64,000 nucleotides of DNA from Spinactinospora alkalitolerans. GTDB lineage: Bacteria > Actinomycetota > Actinomycetes > Streptosporangiales > Streptosporangiaceae. The position numbers and the translations under genes were made by a program. The DNA lies in the NCBI RefSeq assembly GCF_013408795.1, contig NZ_JACCCC010000001.1:2108001-2172000 (forward strand), written 5' to 3'. The notes below the pieces were generated by a model. It was not told the DNA's origin, searched no databases, and was given only the letters and a program-made list of their open reading frames with translations. Every line of letters starts with the position of its first letter. Within the stretch, counting starts at the first letter, position 1. Shown here piece by piece: positions 18,493-26,345 of the stretch.

Positions 18493-19263
18493 TTACCCGG
18501 GCGGGCGGTACTCCACGCCCGCGGTGGTGAGGATCTCGCGCACCTCGGCCTCGAACAGCGGCTCCATGTCGTCCATCACGAACGCCAGGTGGTCGAAGAC
18601 CTCCATGCAGACGAGGCCGTAGAGGCGGACCCAGCACGCCATGAGGACGCGCAGCGCGCCGTGGGAGGCGCTGTCGGCGAGGAAGCCGGTGTGCTCGGCG
18701 AAGTGCTCGAGCTGCCGGCAGAGCGCCGGGGAGAGCTCCTCGTCGGGCGGGGGAGTGAACCGCCGCTGCCGCAGGAGCTCGTCGAAGAGCGTGAAGAAGG
18801 TGGCGGCGAAGCGCTGCCCGGCCTCGGCCGCGACGCCCTCGTCGGGGTCCCTCCGGTGCGGGCTCGGCGGGCCGAACAGGAGGGTGAACTCCGCGCGGTT
18901 GGCCAGCGCCCAGGAGCGGAACGCGCGCAGCGACCCCAGGATGCGGCCGTCGACGTCGTCGGCCGGCAGCGCCCGGTCGGCGTCGCCGACCGCCTCGGAC
19001 AGCTCGTCGAAGAAGTCGGCCCGCAGCGACTGCAGCAGGTCGTCGAGGCCGGCGTAGTAGCGGTAGAGGCCCGGCGCGGTCATGCCCATCTCCCGGGCGA
19101 TGGCCCGCAGCGAGACGCCGGGGAGTCCCTGCTCGATGAGGTGCAGGCGGGCGATGCCCTTGATCTCCCGCAGCGTGGCCTCGCGCACGCGCTCCCTGCG
19201 CGAGGGCCGCGGGGCCGGCCCGGCCTTCTCCTCGGCCCGCCCTGATATCGCCTGTTTCGGCAC
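18493..19263 (-). CDS. TetR-family transcriptional regulator
   Basis: 256 residues. The N-terminal TetR HTH (about residues 25-85) shows VSLRAIAREMGMTAPGLYRYYAGLDDLLQSL. The C-terminal part resembles the WHG-type ligand domain (FRSWALANRAEFTLLFGPP). It is divergently transcribed from the MMPL pump at 19423, the usual arrangement for a local repressor of an efflux or lipid-export gene. The 159-bp gap contains a candidate operator at 19342-19373. The ligand is unknown. Confidence 0.9.
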   Translation of the reverse strand: MPKQAISGRAEEKAGPAPRPSRRERVREATLREIKGIARLHLIEQGLPGVSLRAIAREMGMTAPGLYRYYAGLDDLLQSLRADFFDELSEAVGDADRALPADDVDGRILGSLRAFRSWALANRAEFTLLFGPPSPHRRDPDEGVAAEAGQRFAATFFTLFDELLRQRRFTPPPDEELSPALCRQLEHFAEHTGFLADSASHGALRVLMACWVRLYGLVCMEVFDHLAFVMDDMEPLFEAEVREILTTAGVEYRPPG

Positions 19264-19341
19264 GCCTCTTCCTTCGTGTGATCCGACCCGAATCCGGACA
19301 TGTCGTGTGTCACATCGACGCTGTGCTAATGGGGTAATTTT

Positions 19342-19373
19342 GAGTGAACCCCGTAAGCTAACATCGTTTACTC
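19342..19373. promoter_or_regulatory. Candidate TetR operator between regulator and MMPL pump
   Basis: Inverted repeat GAGTGAAC (19342-19349) and GTTTACTC (19366-19373), 7 of 8 positions complementary, 16-bp spacer, about midway between the divergent starts. Confidence 0.45.
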
Positions 19374-19422
19374 ATCTTATGCGCATTCACTTCACGTTAA
19401 CAGCATGTCGAGGAGCGGATTC

Positions 19423-21615
19423 ATGTTCTCAGCGCTGGGCCGGTTCGCCTACCGCGGGCGCGCCTGGGTGCTCGTCGTCACCGCGCTCTTCGTGGCGTTC
19501 GCGGCCGTGTGGGGCACCGGTCTGTTCAGCGCGGTCAGCGACGGCGGCTTCGAGGACCCCGGAGCCGAGTCCACCCGGGCCACCGAGGTCCTGGAGGAGG
19601 AGCTCGGCCACGACGCGGCCGACGTCGTCGCGGTCTACCGCAGCATCGACCTGCCCGTGGACAACCAGATGTTCGTCTTCTCCGTCCGGCAGATGCTCGA
19701 CGACCTGCCCGAGGACAGGGTCAGATCGGCGACCTCCTACCTGGACGAGGGCCTGTCCGACCGCGAGCGCGGCGTGCTCGTCTCCGAGGACCGGCACGCC
19801 ACCTACGTCGCCATCACCCTGGAGGGCGACGACAAGGCCGAGCGCATGGCCAACTTCGAGGCGATCGCCGACGACCTCGACGCCGGGCAGCTGGAGACCC
19901 ACCTCGGCGGCCCCATCGCGGTCGAGCACGAGCTGTCGGCCGAGGCCGAGAGCGACGTCGTGCGCGCCGAGCTGATCTCGCTGCCGATCCTGCTCGTGCT
20001 GCTGGTGGTGATCTTCGGCGGCGTGGTCGCGGCCCTCATGCCGCTGGCCGTGGGCGGGCTGGCCATCCTCGGCTCGCTGACGCTGCTGCGCGCGCTCACC
20101 TACGTCACCGACGTCTCGGTGTTCGCCGTCAACGTCGCCACCCTGCTCGGCCTCGGACTGGCCATCGACTACGGGCTGTTCCTGGTGAACCGGTTCCGGG
20201 AGGAGCTGCACCGCACCGGCGACGTGGCCGCGGCGCTGCCGCCCACGCTGTCCACGGCCGGGCGCACGGTCGCATTCTCCGGCGTCACCGTCATGATCGC
20301 CTTCGCCGGCCTGATGTTCTTCCCGCAGCCGATCCTGCGCTCGATCGGCCTGGGCGGCATCGCCGTGGTGCTGTTCGACATGGTCGCCGCGCTGGTGGTG
20401 CTGCCGGCCCTGCTCGCGGTGATCGGCCGCAGGGTGGACGCGCTGCGGCTGCTCCCGCGCCGCGGCAAGGGCGCGGGCGCCGTCGCGGCCGGGACGGGCG
20501 CCTGGGCGCGCCTGGCGTACAGCGTCATGCGGCGGCCGGTGCTCTACCTCCTCACCGTCGGCGCGGTGCTGGTGGCCTTCGCCTCGGCGCTGCTGTCCAA
20601 CGAGGTGGGCTCCACCGACCAGCGCTACCTGCCCGAGGACTCCGGCAGCCGCATCGCCACCGAGTCGCTGCGGGAGGACTTCCCCGCGGGCGGGACCGGC
20701 CGGATCGGCATCGCCGTCACCGGGCCCGTCGACGAGGCGGCGCTGGAGGACTACGCCGAGCGGCTCGGGCGGCTGGACGGCGCGGTCGGCGCCGGCCTCG
20801 AGCGCGCCTCGGGCGAGACCGCGCACGTCACGGTCGGCTACGAGGGCGAGGTCGACGACGAGGCGACCGGGGACCTGGTGCGCGAGGTGCGCGCCGAGCC
20901 GGAGCCCGAGGGCGCCGAGGAGGTCCTCGTCGGCGGTACCGCGGCCCAGCAGATCGACAACATCAGCGCGATCGTCGACGCCGTTCCCTGGGCCCTGGTG
21001 ACGGTCACCGCGGTGACCGTCGTGCTGCTGTTCATGGCCTTCGGGTCGGTGGTGCTGCCGCTCAAGGCGGTGCTGATGGGCTTCCTGTCGCTCGGCGCGT
21101 CGCTCGGCGTGGTCATCTGGGGCTTCCAGGAGGGGCACCTGGCCGGCCTGCTCGGCTTCGACGCCGTGGGCACGATGGACCCGACCTACCTGGTGCTGAT
21201 CCTGATCGTGGCCTTCGGCCTGGCGATGGACTACGAGCTGTTCCTGCTCAGCCGGGTGCGCGAGGAGTACCTGAGGACGGGGGACAACACCCACTCGGTC
21301 GCCGTCGGGCTGCAGCGCACCGGCGGGATCATCACCAGCGCCGCGCTGCTGCTGGTCGTGGTGCTGGCCGCCATGGGCTCCTCGGACCTGCTGTTCCTGA
21401 AGATCATGGGGATCGGCCTGGCCATGGCGGTCGTCGTGGACGCCACCCTGGTGCGGGCGCTGCTGGTGCCGGCCACGATGCGGCTGCTCGGCAGCGCCAA
21501 CTGGTGGCTGCCGCGGCCGCTGCGGTGGCTGCACGACCGCGTCGGCGTCAGCGAGGGCGAGGAGACCCCGGAGCCGCGCGGCAGCGAGGATCGCGAGCTC
21601 ACCCGGACCGGCTGA
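19423..21615 (+). CDS. MMPL-family (RND-type) membrane transporter
   Basis: 730 residues with twelve hydrophobic helices in two repeats of 1+5, each with a large external loop (about residues 35-190 and 390-530). Typical blocks are LLGLGLAIDYGLFLVNRFREE in the first half and LILIVAFGLAMDYELFLLSRVREE in the second; the buried Asp-Tyr pairs are the proton-relay residues of the family. The ATG at 19423 follows GAGGAG with 7-nt spacing, better than the ATG at 19405. It probably exports a lipid or toxic hydrophobic compound under control of the divergent TetR. Confidence 0.92.
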   Translation: MFSALGRFAYRGRAWVLVVTALFVAFAAVWGTGLFSAVSDGGFEDPGAESTRATEVLEEELGHDAADVVAVYRSIDLPVDNQMFVFSVRQMLDDLPEDRVRSATSYLDEGLSDRERGVLVSEDRHATYVAITLEGDDKAERMANFEAIADDLDAGQLETHLGGPIAVEHELSAEAESDVVRAELISLPILLVLLVVIFGGVVAALMPLAVGGLAILGSLTLLRALTYVTDVSVFAVNVATLLGLGLAIDYGLFLVNRFREELHRTGDVAAALPPTLSTAGRTVAFSGVTVMIAFAGLMFFPQPILRSIGLGGIAVVLFDMVAALVVLPALLAVIGRRVDALRLLPRRGKGAGAVAAGTGAWARLAYSVMRRPVLYLLTVGAVLVAFASALLSNEVGSTDQRYLPEDSGSRIATESLREDFPAGGTGRIGIAVTGPVDEAALEDYAERLGRLDGAVGAGLERASGETAHVTVGYEGEVDDEATGDLVREVRAEPEPEGAEEVLVGGTAAQQIDNISAIVDAVPWALVTVTAVTVVLLFMAFGSVVLPLKAVLMGFLSLGASLGVVIWGFQEGHLAGLLGFDAVGTMDPTYLVLILIVAFGLAMDYELFLLSRVREEYLRTGDNTHSVAVGLQRTGGIITSAALLLVVVLAAMGSSDLLFLKIMGIGLAMAVVVDATLVRALLVPATMRLLGSANWWLPRPLRWLHDRVGVSEGEETPEPRGSEDRELTRTG

Positions 21616-21636
21616 GCGGCGCGGACGGAGCGGAGA

Positions 21637-21670
21637 ACGCGGGCGCCGCCGGATCCGGCGGCGCCCGCGT
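21637..21670. terminator. Bidirectional terminator palindrome
   Basis: A 34-bp perfect palindrome centred on GGATCC (arms ACGCGGGCGCCGCCGGA and complement) between the convergent MMPL and membrane-protein genes. Confidence 0.75.
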
Positions 21671-21682
21671 CCCTTCGTCGCC

Positions 21683-22288
21683 TCAGCTCTCCCACCGCCC
21701 GCTCGCCCGGTCGTCCGGGATCCGCGCGCCGGGTGCGCGGCGGTCGGTGAAGTGCAGGTCGGGCCGGCGCCGGCGGGCCTCCTCGACGATCTCGGCCACG
21801 TCGTGGTTCCAGCTCGACCTGATGTGCAGGGAGTAGCGCAGCTCCCAGGGCGGCTCGATGCTCGGCACCTCCCCGTCGGCCGACGGGGAGGGGTGCTCCC
21901 GCTGCGGCACGAACGCCAGGTAGTGGTGTTGGGCGGTGCCGCCCTGGTACGGGATCTTCTGGGTGTAGGCGGTGATTCCGGCGATCCGGTCCCAGGGCAG
22001 GCGGTGGTCCTCGATCCGGTTGCGGGGCCAGGGGACCGCGACGCACACGCCCTCGTCGTCCATCTCCAGGACGGGGCGCCGGGACAGGGAGCTGCTGGAG
22101 GCCAGGAGCCCGCCGCCGCCGAACAGCACGATGGCGAGCGTCCCCAGGACGACGGTGCCCCTGGAGCCCTCCAGGACCATCGCGACGCCCGCTGCGACGA
22201 AGACCAGGCAGCCCGCGGCCAGCCACACCCCCTCCCACGTGAACCGGAAGCGGCTGCGGACCGTGAACGACCGCGCTGGGCTCGCCAT
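21683..22288 (-). CDS. Two-helix membrane protein of unknown function
   Basis: 201 residues from the ATG at 22288. Two adjacent hydrophobic helices occupy about residues 17-60 (WLAAGCLVFVAAGVAMVLEG, then VVLGTLAIVLFGGGGLLAS). A C-terminal cytoplasmic part follows with VLEMDDEGVCVAVPWPRNRI and WDRIAGI, resembling the beta-rich PH-like domains attached to membrane helices in many actinobacterial proteins. No catalytic motif is visible. A longer upstream extension is open but lacks conserved-looking sequence. Function unknown. Confidence 0.7.
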   Translation of the reverse strand: MASPARSFTVRSRFRFTWEGVWLAAGCLVFVAAGVAMVLEGSRGTVVLGTLAIVLFGGGGLLASSSSLSRRPVLEMDDEGVCVAVPWPRNRIEDHRLPWDRIAGITAYTQKIPYQGGTAQHHYLAFVPQREHPSPSADGEVPSIEPPWELRYSLHIRSSWNHDVAEIVEEARRRRPDLHFTDRRAPGARIPDDRASGRWES

Positions 22289-22612
22289 GGCCCCAAGAAT
22301 AGGTCGCGCACCGGGCCGCTGTGAAACAGCACACGCCCGAACCCCGCCCTCAGCCACTGAGAGGTCTGAAGTCCCGGGCGCAGGGGCTCGCGGAGAACGG
22401 GCACTCCCCCGTGTGGCCGAAGGCCCGGTTTCCGCGGGAGTGCCCGGCTCCGCGCGGAGCACATCGGATCACTCCGGGATCCAGGCCGCAACCACGGTGC
22501 CGGCCTGCTCCCAAGGCGGAGTCGGCTTCGCGCGCGGGCGCGCGGTTCTCTCCACGGGCCTTCGGCCACACGAGAGAACCGCACACCCGCACGGCCCCTT
22601 CGGGCTGGGGCC
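22289..22612. repeat. Intergenic region built of nested inverted repeats
   Basis: 324 bp without a gene. It holds CGGGCACTCCC (22398-22408) with complement at 22436-22446, GCGGTTCTCTC (22542-22552) with complement at 22572-22582, and a long-range pair GTGTGGCCGAAGGCCCG (22411-22427) with complement at 22555-22571. The loops of the two hairpins are thus complementary. A 6-bp GGCCCC/GGGGCC hairpin at 22593-22612 abuts the fadB stop codon. Confidence 0.6.
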
Positions 22613-24706
22613 CTACAGCGCCTTCAGCCCGTTCGGGTGGAACGGGGCGCCGTTGACCTTCTCGGCGATGCCGGAGCGGTCCAGGTAGGGCGTGATCCCG
22701 CCGAGATGGAACGGCCAGCCGGCACCGGTGATCAGGCACAGATCGATGTCGGCCGGTTCGGCCACGACCCCCTCGTCGAGCATGATCCGGATCTCACGGG
22801 CCAGCGCCTCCAGGGCGCGGTTGAGGATCTCCGGCTCGGCCGAGGGCTTGTCCCCGCCGCTGAACAGCGCCTTGACCTCGGGGTCGATCGCGAAGTCCTG
22901 GCCGAAGACCTCGGTCCTGCCCGACTCCACCAGCCTGCGGTGCTGCTCGGAGACCGCGAAGCGCTCGGGGAAGGCCGCGTTCAGGGTCTCCGACACGTGC
23001 AGCGCGACGGCCGGGCCGACCAGTTGGAGCAGCAGCAGCGGCGACATCGGCAGGCCGAGCGGTGCGACCGCGCGGTCGGCGGCCTCGGGCTCGGTGCCCT
23101 CCTCGACCGCGGCCAGCACCTCGCCCATGAACAGGGTGAGCAGCCGGTTGACCACGAACGCCGGAGCGTCCTTGACCAGCACCGCGCTCTTCTTCAGCCC
23201 CTTGGCGGTGGCGAACGCCGTGGCCAGCGCTGCGTCGTCGGTCCGCTCACCGCGGATGATCTCCAGCAGCGGCAGCACCGCGACCGGGTTGAAGAAGTGG
23301 AAGCCCACCACGCGTTCGGGGTGCTCCAGCCCGCCGGCCATCTCGGTGATCGACAGCGAGGAGGTGTTGGTCGCCAGGATCGCCTCGGGCGAGACGAACC
23401 GCTCGACCTCGGCGAAGACGTCCTGCTTGACCTCCATCCTCTCGAAGACGGCCTCGATCACGAAGTCGGCGTCGGAGAAGGCCTCGTAGGACAGCGAGCC
23501 GCCGACCAGGCTCTTGAGCCGGTTGGCCTGGTCCGCGGAGACGCGACCCTTGGCCGCCAGCTTGTCGACCTCGCCGTGGACGTGGCCCACGCCCCGGTCC
23601 AGCCGCTCCTGGTCGAGGTCGGTCATGACGACCGGGACGCCGAGCCGCCGCGCGAACAGCAGCGCCAGTTGGCCGGCCATCAGACCGGCGCCGATGACGC
23701 CGACCTTGGTGACCTTGCGGGCCAGCGTCTTGTCCGGCGCGCCGGCGGGGCGGCGGGCCCGCTTCTGGGTGAGGTCGAAGGCGTAGAGGCCGGCCTTGAG
23801 CTCGTCACTCATGATCAGGTCGGCCAGCGCCTCGTCCTCGGCGGCGAAGCCCTCGTCGCGGGTGCGGTTCTTCGCCTCGGCCACCAGCTCCAGCGCGCGC
23901 ACCGGAGCCGGCGCCGCGCCGTGCAGCCTGCCCTCGACCATGAAGCGGGCGTTGCCGACCGCCTGGTCCCACGCCTCGCCCTTGTCCACGGCCGCGCGCT
24001 CGACGGTGACGTCGCCCTTGACGACCCTGGCCGCCCAGCGCAGCGACTCCTCGACGAAGTCGGCCGGCTCGAACATCGCGTCGGCGATGCCCATCTCGAA
24101 GACCTGCGGGCCCTTGATCGTCTTGTTCTGGGCCAGCGGGTTGTCGATGACGAGCTTGAGTGCCTTCTCCGCGCCGATCAGGTTGGGCAGCAGGTAGGTG
24201 CCGCCCCAGCCCGGCACCAGGCCGAGGAATGCCTCCGGCAGCGCGACCGCCGGGACGCCGGAGGAGACGGTGCGGTAGCGGCAGTGCAGCGCCACCTCCA
24301 GGCCGCCGCCCATGGCGGCGCCGTTGACGAACGCGAACGTCGGCACGTCGGTCTCGCCGAGCTTGCGGAACACGTCGTGGCCCAGTCTGCCGATGGCGTG
24401 CGCCTGCTCGCGGGTGCGCACCTTCGGCACGCCGTTGAGGTCGGCGCCGACGGCGAAGATGAACGGCTTGCCGGTGACGGCGATCGCGGCGATGTCGCTG
24501 CGCGCGGTGGCGGCGTCGACGGCCTCGCCCAGGCTGAGCAGGCCGCCGGGGCCGAAGGTGTTGGGCTTGGTGTGGTCGTGCCCGTTGTCCAGGGTGATCA
24601 GGACGGCGGTGCCCGCTCCGTAGGGAAGCTCCACGTCGCGCGAGAGCGCCCTGGTGACGACCTCGTCGGCGAACAGATCGCGGGCTTCCTCGATCGCGCT
24701 GCTCAC
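22613..24706 (-). CDS. fadB: Fatty-oxidation enzyme: enoyl-CoA hydratase / 3-hydroxyacyl-CoA dehydrogenase
   Basis: 697-residue two-domain enzyme of beta-oxidation. The N-terminal crotonase half (about residues 1-300) has the oxyanion loop VNGAAMGGGLEVALHC and PEAFLGLVPGWGG with catalytic Glu. The dehydrogenase half begins with the NAD-binding VGVIGAGLMAGQLALLFA (about 333-350) and contains the catalytic block VVGFHFFNPVAVLPLLEII. The GTG start overlaps the stop of a 12-codon frame in the fadA-fadB gap. With FadA it shortens acyl-CoAs by two carbons; the two genes form an operon. Confidence 0.93.
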   Translation of the reverse strand: MSSAIEEARDLFADEVVTRALSRDVELPYGAGTAVLITLDNGHDHTKPNTFGPGGLLSLGEAVDAATARSDIAAIAVTGKPFIFAVGADLNGVPKVRTREQAHAIGRLGHDVFRKLGETDVPTFAFVNGAAMGGGLEVALHCRYRTVSSGVPAVALPEAFLGLVPGWGGTYLLPNLIGAEKALKLVIDNPLAQNKTIKGPQVFEMGIADAMFEPADFVEESLRWAARVVKGDVTVERAAVDKGEAWDQAVGNARFMVEGRLHGAAPAPVRALELVAEAKNRTRDEGFAAEDEALADLIMSDELKAGLYAFDLTQKRARRPAGAPDKTLARKVTKVGVIGAGLMAGQLALLFARRLGVPVVMTDLDQERLDRGVGHVHGEVDKLAAKGRVSADQANRLKSLVGGSLSYEAFSDADFVIEAVFERMEVKQDVFAEVERFVSPEAILATNTSSLSITEMAGGLEHPERVVGFHFFNPVAVLPLLEIIRGERTDDAALATAFATAKGLKKSAVLVKDAPAFVVNRLLTLFMGEVLAAVEEGTEPEAADRAVAPLGLPMSPLLLLQLVGPAVALHVSETLNAAFPERFAVSEQHRRLVESGRTEVFGQDFAIDPEVKALFSGGDKPSAEPEILNRALEALAREIRIMLDEGVVAEPADIDLCLITGAGWPFHLGGITPYLDRSGIAEKVNGAPFHPNGLKAL

Positions 24707-24824
24707 TTGTCCCCCTCGTAGCCGGTGTTCTCAGTTCTCATGGGTCGCTCGTGCTCCCCGCTCCCTGCGCGGCCGGCCGAAGGGGCGGCCTTCGGCGTCG
24801 CGGCCGTCCACTGCGCTCGCTGCG
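24707..24824 (-). other. fadA-fadB spacer with hairpin and 12-codon frame
   Basis: On the coding strand the gap carries an 8-bp hairpin (GCCGAAGG 24776-24783 / CCTTCGGC 24789-24796). It also has an ATG-initiated frame MRTENTGYEGDK (24741 to 24703) whose TGA overlaps the fadB GTG, with a GAGGGGGA ribosome site inside it. This could couple translation but may be chance. Confidence 0.35.
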
Positions 24825-26006
24825 TCACACTCGCTCCCAGAGAACCGTTCCGCCCATCCCCATCCCCACGCACATCGTGGTCATGCCGTAGCGGACATCG
24901 GGCCGCTCGGCGAACAGGCGGGACAGCTGCATCATCAGCCGCACGCCCGAGGAGGCCAGCGGGTGGCCCAGGGCGATGGCGCCGCCCCACGGGTTCACGC
25001 GGGCGTCGTCGTCGGCGATCCCGAAGTGCTCCAGGAAGGCCAGCACCTGCACGGCGAACGCCTCGTTGATCTCGATGAGGCCGATGTCGTCCATGCTCAG
25101 GCCCTGGCGGGCGAGCAGCCGTTCGGTGGCCGGCACCGGGCCGACGCCCATGACCTCGGGCTCCACGCCGGCGAAGGAGAAGTCCACCAGCCGCATCCTC
25201 GCGGTCAGCCCCAGCTCGGCCGCGACGTCCTCCGCGGCGATGATCGCACCGGTGGCGCCGTCGTTGAGGCCCGCGGCGTTGCCGGGGGTCACGTTGCCGT
25301 GCGGACGGAACGGCGTCTTCAGCCCGGCCAGGTCCTCCAGCGTGGTGCCGGGCCGCGGCGGCTCGTCGGCGGTGGCCAGGCCGTAGCCCTGCTCGGCGGA
25401 GCGGACCAGCACCTCCACCAGGTCGGGCTGGATCCTGCCGTCGGCGTAGGCCTTGGCGACCTTCTCCTGGCTGCGCACCGCGTAGGCGTCGGCGCGCTCC
25501 TTGGTGATGGAGGGGTAGCGGTCGTGCAGGTTCTCCGCGGTGTTGCCCATGACCAGCGCGGAGGGGTCCACCAGCTTCTCGGACAGGAAGCGCGGGTTGG
25601 GGTCGACGCCCTCGCCCATGGGGTGGCGGCCCATGTGCTCGACGCCGCCGGCGATCACGACGTCGTAGGCGCCGAAGGAGATTCCGGCGCCGCTCGTGGT
25701 CACAGCGGTCATGGCGCCCGCGCACATGCGGTCGATGGCGTAGCCGGGGACGCTGCGGGGCAGGCCGGCCAGGAGGGCGGCGCTGCGGCCGATCGTCAGG
25801 CCCTGGTCGCCGATCTGGGTGGTGGCGGCGACGGCGACCTCGTCGACGCGCTCCGGCGGCAGGCCGGGGTTGCGGCGCAGCAGCTCACGGATGACGCGGA
25901 CGACGAGGTCGTCGGCGCGCGTCTCGGCATAGAGGCCCTTGCCGGCCTTGCCGAACGGGGTGCGCACCCCGTCGACGAACACGACGTCGCGGGCGGTTCG
26001 CGGCAC
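24825..26006 (-). CDS. fadA: Acetyl-CoA acyltransferase (thiolase)
   Basis: 393-residue thiolase, last step of beta-oxidation (3-ketoacyl-CoA plus CoA to acetyl-CoA and shortened acyl-CoA). The nucleophilic Cys is in YAIDRMCAGAMTAV (about residue 93). Later blocks are INEAFAVQVLAFL, GGAIALGHPLASSGVR (catalytic His) and TMCVGMGMGG (second Cys). The GTG start has AAGGAGG eight bases upstream. It is the first gene of the fadA-fadB operon, with a partial palindrome about 50 bp before the start. Confidence 0.94.
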   Translation of the reverse strand: MPRTARDVVFVDGVRTPFGKAGKGLYAETRADDLVVRVIRELLRRNPGLPPERVDEVAVAATTQIGDQGLTIGRSAALLAGLPRSVPGYAIDRMCAGAMTAVTTSGAGISFGAYDVVIAGGVEHMGRHPMGEGVDPNPRFLSEKLVDPSALVMGNTAENLHDRYPSITKERADAYAVRSQEKVAKAYADGRIQPDLVEVLVRSAEQGYGLATADEPPRPGTTLEDLAGLKTPFRPHGNVTPGNAAGLNDGATGAIIAAEDVAAELGLTARMRLVDFSFAGVEPEVMGVGPVPATERLLARQGLSMDDIGLIEINEAFAVQVLAFLEHFGIADDDARVNPWGGAIALGHPLASSGVRLMMQLSRLFAERPDVRYGMTTMCVGMGMGGTVLWERV

Positions 26007-26055
26007 GATTGCCCCTCCTTCTCAAGCGGATGGGTGGTCCTGGTGCCCCACATGC

Positions 26056-26071
26056 TACTCGCCGGTAACTA
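26056..26071. promoter_or_regulatory. Candidate operator upstream of fadA
   Basis: TACTCGCCGGTAACTA is a partly symmetrical element (10 of 16 positions symmetric around CCGG) about 50 bp upstream of fadA. It is reminiscent of TACT/AGTA-type operators of TetR regulators of acyl-CoA metabolism. Only sequence resemblance supports it. Confidence 0.3.
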
Positions 26072-26217
26072 GTGCTGCGAGCAGGAGGCCGACTTCGCGT
26101 CGGCGCGGCGGACGGAGTGCGGCGAAGGGGCCGTCGGTGCGGCGCCGGCCGGTGTCAGCGGGATGTCAGGGCGCGCGGTGAGCATGGGGGGCGAGAAGAG
26201 GATTCGTCGGAATTGTC

Positions 26218-26265
26218 GTCAACTTGGATTGATGCCACTCCGTGCGTGTGTCAACTTTTGTTGAC
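26218..26265. promoter_or_regulatory. Paired GTCAAC palindromes before the ABC exporter
   Basis: A perfect site GTCAACTTTTGTTGAC (26250-26265) and an imperfect one GTCAACTTGGATTGAT (26218-26233) are centred 32 bp apart (about three helical turns), 80-130 bp before the ABC exporter start. The form fits MarR-like operators. No such regulator is adjacent. Confidence 0.5.
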
Positions 26266-26345
26266 GAGGGTTGGCGGCGTCCGCCGACGGCCCCGGCGGC
26301 GGCGCGGACGACCGCGCCGCGACGGCGAGACGAGAGGACGGGGCC

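Noticed and set aside
19429-22584. 1051-codon minus-strand frame opposite the MMPL gene
   Set aside because: Shadow of the MMPL frame; low-complexity residues and no family motif.
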